Shown: piece after piece, positions 59,724-64,000 of the stretch
Layout of the letters: each line of letters begins with the position of its first letter
Numbering within the stretch: position 1 is the stretch's first letter
NCBI GenBank assembly: GCA_900469955.1
Contig: UBYX01000045.1
Location: 1 to 64,000 of the forward strand
Direction: 5' to 3'
Origin: Hyphomicrobiales bacterium
GTDB taxonomy: Bacteria > Pseudomonadota > Alphaproteobacteria > Rhizobiales > Rhizobiaceae
Length of the DNA: 64,000 bases
Program-made: the position numbers and the translations under genes
Notes under the pieces: model-generated
Databases searched by the model: none
Seen by the model: the letters and a program-made list of their open reading frames with translations, nothing else
What the model was told of the DNA's origin: nothing

Positions 59724-61154
59724 CTAGACTGAAATGAAACCTGTGGTGATGGAATAGATCGCTATTGCCGCGCCAAGACCGGCAGCCGCAAACATGATCC
59801 ACTCGCTCGGGGCGAAAACGGCCTTGCCCCCTTCACGGCGCGCAAGAATAAAAAGAATTGAACCGGGGCCGTAGATCACCGCCGACAGCAGCAGGTGTTT
59901 TGCTCCGGCCGCATAGATGAGGCCGGCGGTGTATATGAGGGCGATCCCGGCGCAGATCAGGTCCTTGCGGTGGCCGGATGGATCGCGGTCATAGGTTTCG
60001 CCTGACCAGGCCAGTTTCAGCCCGTATGCCGCAACAAGGAGGTAGGGAATGAGGATCATCGAGCTCGTCAGCTCGAGCGCCAGCCTGAACGCATATTGCG
60101 TAAACAACGTCAGGATCAAGAACGTCTGAACGACGATATTGGTAAGCCACAAGGCATTCGACGGTACGCCGTTCCTGTTCTCGTGCGACAAGAACCGCGG
60201 CATGGTTTCATACCTGGACGCCGAAAAGAGAATTTCTGCAGCAAGAAGCACCCACGACAGGTAGGCGCCCAGAACCGAAATCAGCAATCCCACGCTGACG
60301 AATATTGCGCCCCAGGGACCAACGACGCTTTCCAGAACGCCAGCCATGGACGGGTTCCGCAACCCCGCAAGATCGGTGCGTAGCATGGCGCCATAGGAAA
60401 GGATCGTGACAAGGGTAAGCAGGCATAATACGCCGAGGAACCCCATAAGTGTCGCCACTCCGACATCGTTGCGGTTTCTGGCATAACGGGAATACACGCT
60501 GGCGCCTTCGATCCCGACAAACACGAAGACGGTGACGAGCATCGTGGCACGCACCTGGCTGGCGACGTTTCCGACACTGACATTCTCGCCACCCCAGAAA
60601 TTGGCAGCGAAGATATCGCCACGGAACCCCCAGGCGACAAAAAAGATGAAAAGAATAATCGGTATGATCTTAGCGAAGGTCACGATCGTGTTGACCGCCG
60701 CAGCCCCTTTGACACCACGCAGAATGAGCGAGTGAAAGAGCCATAGAAGAGCCGAGGAGCACACGACCGCTATGACTGTATTACCATCGCCGAAGATGGG
60801 AAAAAACAGGCCGAGGGTCGACTTGATCAGCACGAAATACGAAACGTTGCCGAGACAGGCAGCCGACCAATATCCAAGCGCGGACAGAAATCCGAGATAG
60901 TTGCCAAACCCGGCTTTTGCATAGGCGTATATCCCGCTATCCAACTCCGGTTTTCGTCGGGACAGCGTCTGAAATACAAAGGCCAGCATCAGCATGCCGG
61001 TCCCGGCGATCGACCATGCTATCAGCGCGCCGAACGGTCCGGTCGCGCGACCGAAAGCCTGCGGCAAGGAAAAGATCCCGGCCCCCACCATCGAGCCCAC
61101 GACCATAGCCGTCAAAGTCCAGATGGAAAAATGTGGATGCGATTCTGAAGCCAT
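59724..61154 (-). CDS. Arginine/ornithine-type antiporter, copy 2 (APA family)
   Basis: A 476-residue paralogue of copy 1, colinear over its whole length: same MAS-E start, AMVVGSMVGAGIFSLPQAFG signature and SGIYAYAKAGFGNYLGF. The ATG at 61154 has an AGGAGCG ribosome site; an in-frame extension to 61241 is rejected. It is separated from copy 1 by 245 bases, so it may have its own transcript. The sequences have diverged enough to suggest different substrates or affinities rather than a recent duplication. Confidence 0.92.
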   Translation of the reverse strand: MASESHPHFSIWTLTAMVVGSMVGAGIFSLPQAFGRATGPFGALIAWSIAGTGMLMLAFVFQTLSRRKPELDSGIYAYAKAGFGNYLGFLSALGYWSAACLGNVSYFVLIKSTLGLFFPIFGDGNTVIAVVCSSALLWLFHSLILRGVKGAAAVNTIVTFAKIIPIILFIFFVAWGFRGDIFAANFWGGENVSVGNVASQVRATMLVTVFVFVGIEGASVYSRYARNRNDVGVATLMGFLGVLCLLTLVTILSYGAMLRTDLAGLRNPSMAGVLESVVGPWGAIFVSVGLLISVLGAYLSWVLLAAEILFSASRYETMPRFLSHENRNGVPSNALWLTNIVVQTFLILTLFTQYAFRLALELTSSMILIPYLLVAAYGLKLAWSGETYDRDPSGHRKDLICAGIALIYTAGLIYAAGAKHLLLSAVIYGPGSILFILARREGGKAVFAPSEWIMFAAAGLGAAIAIYSITTGFISV

Positions 61155-61367
61155 CGACCGGCGCTCCTGGCGACTGTCGTGCTCGCCGAACCGCCACTTT
61201 AGCCTCGCCCCGAACTCCTCGTAATCGGCATGGAATCCCAAGGCTATGCCTCAAGTCCATTTGATCAGCATCCACAGCAACACCGGCAGCCCCCGCGTGT
61301 GGTCTGTCCACTGTACGCTTAAATAACTGTGGCCGCTCGTCCATTGGTTGATGGCTGATCGCCCGCA

Positions 61368-61499
61368 TCATTGATCGATAGCATGCGGGGAAGTTGCTCC
61401 GGTTTCCCCGTTCAAGGATGCCCAGAATGGCTTCGATCCAAGCATCGCGATGAGCGCCACGATGACGACGCCCAACATGACGATGTGGCGCTTGTTCAA
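61368..61499 (-). CDS. Small membrane protein, 43 residues
   Basis: A 43-residue frame starting TTG at 61499, overlapping the stop of the upstream small gene by four bases (TTGA). It begins MNKRHIVMLGVVIVALIAML, a positive start followed by one hydrophobic helix, the profile of a genuine single-pass small membrane protein. A GGAG lies about six bases upstream of the TTG. It would be translated from the same mRNA as the 43-residue hydrophilic protein at 61496-61627. No family recognised. Confidence 0.6.
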   Translation of the reverse strand: MNKRHIVMLGVVIVALIAMLGSKPFWASLNGETGATSPHAIDQ

Positions 61500-61627
61500 G
61501 ATGAACTCCGGGTTTGCTTTTCGTCGGATCGGCTGGATTTTTCGTCGGCCGGTTTCTGGCGTTTCAGTTCGTTTTCGATGGTCTCGCGCGAGCCCTCGGC
61601 CGGATCTTTGTCTTTCGGATCTGTCAT
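61496..61627 (-). CDS. Small hydrophilic protein, 43 residues
   Basis: A strongly charged 43-residue protein rich in Lys, Asp, Glu and Ser (starts MTDPKDKDPAEGSRETIENE). The ATG at 61627 has a good ribosome site (CCAGGAGAACC), which decides the start over an upstream in-frame one. An EcfG-like promoter GGAAC-N16-GGTT lies 28-52 bases upstream. Likely a small intrinsically disordered stress protein; function unknown. Confidence 0.68.
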   Translation of the reverse strand: MTDPKDKDPAEGSRETIENELKRQKPADEKSSRSDEKQTRSSS

Positions 61628-61654
61628 TTTGGTTCTCCTGGATTGATTGAGCCT

Positions 61655-61679
61655 AACCGGCTGCGATCCCGGATGTTCC
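61655..61679 (-). promoter_or_regulatory. EcfG-like (general stress sigma factor) promoter, leftward
   Basis: On the minus strand, GGAAC (61679-61675) is followed after 16 bases by GGTT (61658-61655). The alphaproteobacterial EcfG consensus is GGAAC-N16/17-CGTT; this differs at one -10 position. It would drive the two small genes, with a leader of about 20 bases. Confidence 0.6.
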
Positions 61680-61700
61680 GGCCCTCCGGAGGTAGGTGCT

Positions 61701-61725
61701 GGAACTATCATCAACCTCCTTGGTT
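61701..61725 (+). promoter_or_regulatory. EcfG-like (general stress sigma factor) promoter, rightward
   Basis: GGAAC (61701-61705) is followed after 16 bases by GGTT (61722-61725), the same pattern and spacing as the leftward copy. A start near 61732 would give a leader of about 23 bases to the DUF892 gene ATG at 61755. Confidence 0.62.
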
Positions 61726-61754
61726 AGGCCGCGGGCAACGAAAGAGGAAACAAG

Positions 61755-62270
61755 ATGACAGATTCACCCGAAACCCGCTCCATCTTCGTGACCGGCCTCA
61801 AGAACGCACACGCCATGGAAAATCAGGCGCTGTCGATCATGAAGCCACAAGTCTCGCGGATCGAGAACTATCCCGACGTGGCAGCGCGGCTGGAGCAGCA
61901 TATCCGGGAAACCGAAGGGCAGATCACAAGACTGGAGGAAGTGCTTACCAGTCTTTCGGAAGACCACTCCGCCCTCAAGGACATGGCGCTATCCTTCACC
62001 GGCAGCATGGCCGCCATGGGTCACAGCATCGCCGGCGATGAAATCATTAAAAACTCTCTGGCGAACTTCGCCTTCGAGAACTATGAAATCGCCGCCTACA
62101 AGTCGCTCATTACCATTGCGGAGCTGGGAGGTTTTGCGGGATTGGCCCCTGCCCTGAAAGCCAATCTCGATGAGGAAATCTCCATGGCCAAGTGGCTGGA
62201 CGACAATCTCAGAAGCGTGACGATCAAGTTTTCTTCCCTCAAGGAAGCCGGAATGACCGCAAAAGTCTGA
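61755..62270 (+). CDS. DUF892 (YciE/YciF-like) ferritin-like protein
   Basis: A 171-residue four-helix protein of the DUF892 family. The pattern FVTGLKNAHAMENQALSIM at the start and ETEGQITRLEEVLTSL in helix 2, with E/H residues placed as in ferritin-like di-iron sites, identify it. YciE/YciF proteins are stress-induced in enterobacteria; the exact role is not established. The promoter at 61701-61725 suggests general stress control here. Confidence 0.92.
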   Translation: MTDSPETRSIFVTGLKNAHAMENQALSIMKPQVSRIENYPDVAARLEQHIRETEGQITRLEEVLTSLSEDHSALKDMALSFTGSMAAMGHSIAGDEIIKNSLANFAFENYEIAAYKSLITIAELGGFAGLAPALKANLDEEISMAKWLDDNLRSVTIKFSSLKEAGMTAKV

Positions 62271-62414
62271 GCGCGGCCGTTCATCGGCCCTATCCAACGG
62301 AGCGACCTGCGAGGCTTGTTAAAGCGAGCCTCGTAAGGGGCATCCGGGTGGACTCGGTTTTCAATCCCTCCATCGCTCAGCGGGTGCATTAGCCGGCGAT
62401 GGGCCCCGAAACAG

Positions 62415-63407
62415 CTATTTCGAAATGCCGCGCCGGTCGCTCTGGAAACGCGGCAGAACCTCCCGCCCAAAGACGTCGATGAATTCCCGCTGATTGCGGC
62501 CGACATTGTGGACGTAGATTTCCTCAAAACCCATCGCGGCGTCGGCTTCCAGCCATTCGATATGTCGGGTCGGATCGGCCGAGATGCGCACATGATGGTC
62601 CATGTCCTCCGGCCGCACCTTGACGCAAGCCTGATCAAATTCCTCTGGCAAGCGCAGCATTTCCGAAATAGTTGCAGCCAGAGCGTTGCTGCGCCACTGA
62701 TCAAAAGCGTTCGCTCGAGCCTCATCATCGGAGCTAGCGAAAGAAACGTGCGCCTGCAGGTAGAGCGGTTTGCCTTCTCCGCCGCCGCGCCGAAAGGCTT
62801 GAATTATTTCCCAGATGTTTTCCCGCGGCTGATTGACGGTAATCAGCGCGTCAGCCCAGCCTCCCGCCCATTCCGCCGTCTTTGGCGACAGCGCGCCGGC
62901 CACGAGGCGGGGCAAATCCGGAGGAAGGGTATGGATGCGCGCCTCGTCTACCTTGATCGGTCCTTCACGGCTGACCAGCTTGCCCGACCAAAGATCCCGG
63001 ATGATCCCGACCGCCGCGTGCAGCCGCTCGTTCCGTTCCGGTTTCGAAGGCCAGCGTTCGCCGGTGACATGCTCGTTCATCGCCTGTCCGGTCCCAAGCG
63101 CCATCCACGGCAATCTTTCGGGAAACATCTCCGCAACGGTCGCTGCCGCCTGTGCTGTGATGGCTGGATGGTAGCGCCAGCCCATGGGCACGGTGATGAT
63201 GCCGAACGGAATGGCTCGCGTCGCCTGCAGCGCCGCCCCAAGCCAGGCCCATGCGAAACCCGATTGCCCCTGCCGCTCACTCCAGGGCGTCAAATGGTCG
63301 GAGGACATGACTGCTCCAAACCCTGCGGCCTCCGCGGCCTGCACATGACCCAGGAGTTCGCTCGGCGGAAACTGCTCGTGGGAGGCGTGGTAACCGATGA
63401 GCGTCAT
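62415..63407 (-). CDS. Luciferase-like (LLM) oxidoreductase, non-F420 type (TIGR03885-like)
   Basis: A 330-residue luciferase-like monooxygenase-fold protein (start MTLIGYHASHEQFPPSELL; later LGTGQAMNEHVTGERWP and LVAGALSPKTAEWAG). It resembles F420-dependent glucose-6-phosphate dehydrogenases but belongs to the subgroup found in bacteria without F420 and thought to use FMN. Members of this subgroup are commonly encoded next to trehalose-synthase-type GH13 genes, as here: its ATG overlaps that gene's stop by four bases. Substrate unknown. Confidence 0.87.
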   Translation of the reverse strand: MTLIGYHASHEQFPPSELLGHVQAAEAAGFGAVMSSDHLTPWSERQGQSGFAWAWLGAALQATRAIPFGIITVPMGWRYHPAITAQAAATVAEMFPERLPWMALGTGQAMNEHVTGERWPSKPERNERLHAAVGIIRDLWSGKLVSREGPIKVDEARIHTLPPDLPRLVAGALSPKTAEWAGGWADALITVNQPRENIWEIIQAFRRGGGEGKPLYLQAHVSFASSDDEARANAFDQWRSNALAATISEMLRLPEEFDQACVKVRPEDMDHHVRISADPTRHIEWLEADAAMGFEEIYVHNVGRNQREFIDVFGREVLPRFQSDRRGISK

Positions 63408-64000
63408 GATCCGTTGCCCTCCGAAATCAGCCAGCGATAGGCATAAGGTTCCAGTTGCAGATGAGGATTCTTCGTAACTGCAAATTCTTCGTCCCCCATC
63501 AGATCGCGAAAGCGCATGGGCTGCATTCCGCCGAAATTGATATCGGTCGCGATCCGCCGGCCTGCCAGATTGTGAACAAGCAGCAGCAAATCGCCCGCGT
63601 CTTCGAAGCCATGCACAAGCACAGCGGGATCGGCCGCGCTCAGCCTTACAGGTCGACCCTTTGTAAAAATCGGCTGACTTCGGCGGAGGGTGATAAACCG
63701 TTTGATCCTGTTCAGCAGCGAGTTGGGAGCCGCCTGCTGATCGGCAACGTTGATCTTTTTGTAGGAGAACGGCCCATCGCTAACAACCGGCTGACACAGC
63801 TTCCCGCTGCTGGCACCGGAGAACCCGCCGTTCTTCCCGCCAGACCATTGCATCGGTACCCGCACCGAGTTCCGCCCCGGCTGGGAGAGATCCTCACCGA
63901 TACCGATCTCGTCTCCATAGACGATCAACGGCGGCCCTCTCAATGAAAAGACGATGCTGAAGGCCAGTTCGATCCGGCGCTGGTCGCCGTTCAACATGGG
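63404..64000 (-). CDS. Trehalose synthase-like GH13 alpha-glucosyltransferase, C-terminal part (5' end outside window)
   Basis: Only the last 198 codons are inside the window; the frame is open to base 64000. It shows the conserved region of GH13 around the fourth catalytic block (LRGPPLIVYGDEIGIGEDL), followed by SVRVPMQWSGGKNGGFS and the C-terminal beta domain. This arrangement fits maltose alpha-D-glucosyltransferase/trehalose synthase-type enzymes used for osmo- and stress protection. Exact specificity cannot be decided from the fragment. Confidence 0.85.
   Translation of the reverse strand, partial: PMLNGDQRRIELAFSIVFSLRGPPLIVYGDEIGIGEDLSQPGRNSVRVPMQWSGGKNGGFSGASSGKLCQPVVSDGPFSYKKINVADQQAAPNSLLNRIKRFITLRRSQPIFTKGRPVRLSAADPAVLVHGFEDAGDLLLLVHNLAGRRIATDINFGGMQPMRFRDLMGDEEFAVTKNPHLQLEPYAYRWLISEGNGS

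Overview
The window reads as chromosome- or chromid-type DNA of an alphaproteobacterium, most likely Rhizobiaceae (Rhizobium/Agrobacterium/Ensifer group). The basis is the high-GC coding bias, the family resemblance of many genes to rhizobial ones (a hydroxycinnamate cluster laid out like that of Agrobacterium fabrum, an Agrobacterium-like uronate dehydrogenase, a pccB/pccA/methylmalonyl-CoA mutase block), a RIME-like palindromic intergenic repeat, and two promoters resembling those of the alphaproteobacterial stress sigma factor EcfG. I saw no rRNA, tRNA, CRISPR array, prophage or insertion sequence. About 57 protein genes are supported, two of them cut by the window edges.

Region by region. 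(1) 1-4881: chemotaxis genes: the end of one methyl-accepting chemotaxis protein, a complete paralogue, cheW, cheR and cheB, followed by an orphan ParA-type ATPase (4999-5703). (2) 5763-7309: a TetR regulator divergent from an NmrA-like NAD(P)-binding protein. (3) 7310-10375: a two-subunit aconitase-X dehydratase with an FAD oxidoreductase. (4) 10683-17205: a divergent hydroxycinnamate (ferulate/coumarate) degradation cluster: acyl-CoA dehydrogenase, SDR dehydrogenase and CoA ligase on the minus strand; hydratase, MarR regulator and amidohydrolase on the plus strand. (5) 17195-22339: an ABC importer operon ending in a LacI regulator. (6) 22452-28658: a ugpB-ugpA-ugpE-like importer followed by a glycerophosphodiesterase, a PhoD phosphatase and a HAD phosphatase, divergent from a SorC-type regulator (28810-29742). 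No dedicated ATPase is present. (7) 29739-37574: propionyl-CoA to succinyl-CoA pathway (pccB, pccA, methylmalonyl-CoA mutase) with an embedded YghU-type glutathione transferase and two unknown proteins. (8) 37794-38855: an AI-2E-type membrane protein.

(9) 39010-52571 is the most coherent accessory system. Two divergent operons share one control region near 48.35 kb. One encodes a peptide/oligosaccharide-type ABC importer, two enolase-superfamily sugar-acid dehydratases and an aldose 1-epimerase. The other encodes an RraA-like aldolase, a GntR/FCD regulator, a uronate-dehydrogenase-like protein, an SMP-30 lactonase and a DHDPS-family dehydratase/aldolase. Together they look like an uptake and oxidation route for a hexuronate or aldonate-type sugar, possibly imported as an oligomer.

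(10) 52734-55544: a membrane GGDEF-EAL protein whose Shine-Dalgarno lies in a predicted hairpin, and an AraC regulator. (11) 56039-64000: a stress-flavoured block with a DUF1269 protein, arginine deiminase with two paralogous amino-acid antiporters (no arcB or arcC in the window), two small proteins facing a DUF892 ferritin-like protein with EcfG-like promoters on both sides, and a luciferase-like oxidoreductase coupled to a trehalose-synthase-type GH13 enzyme cut by the window edge.
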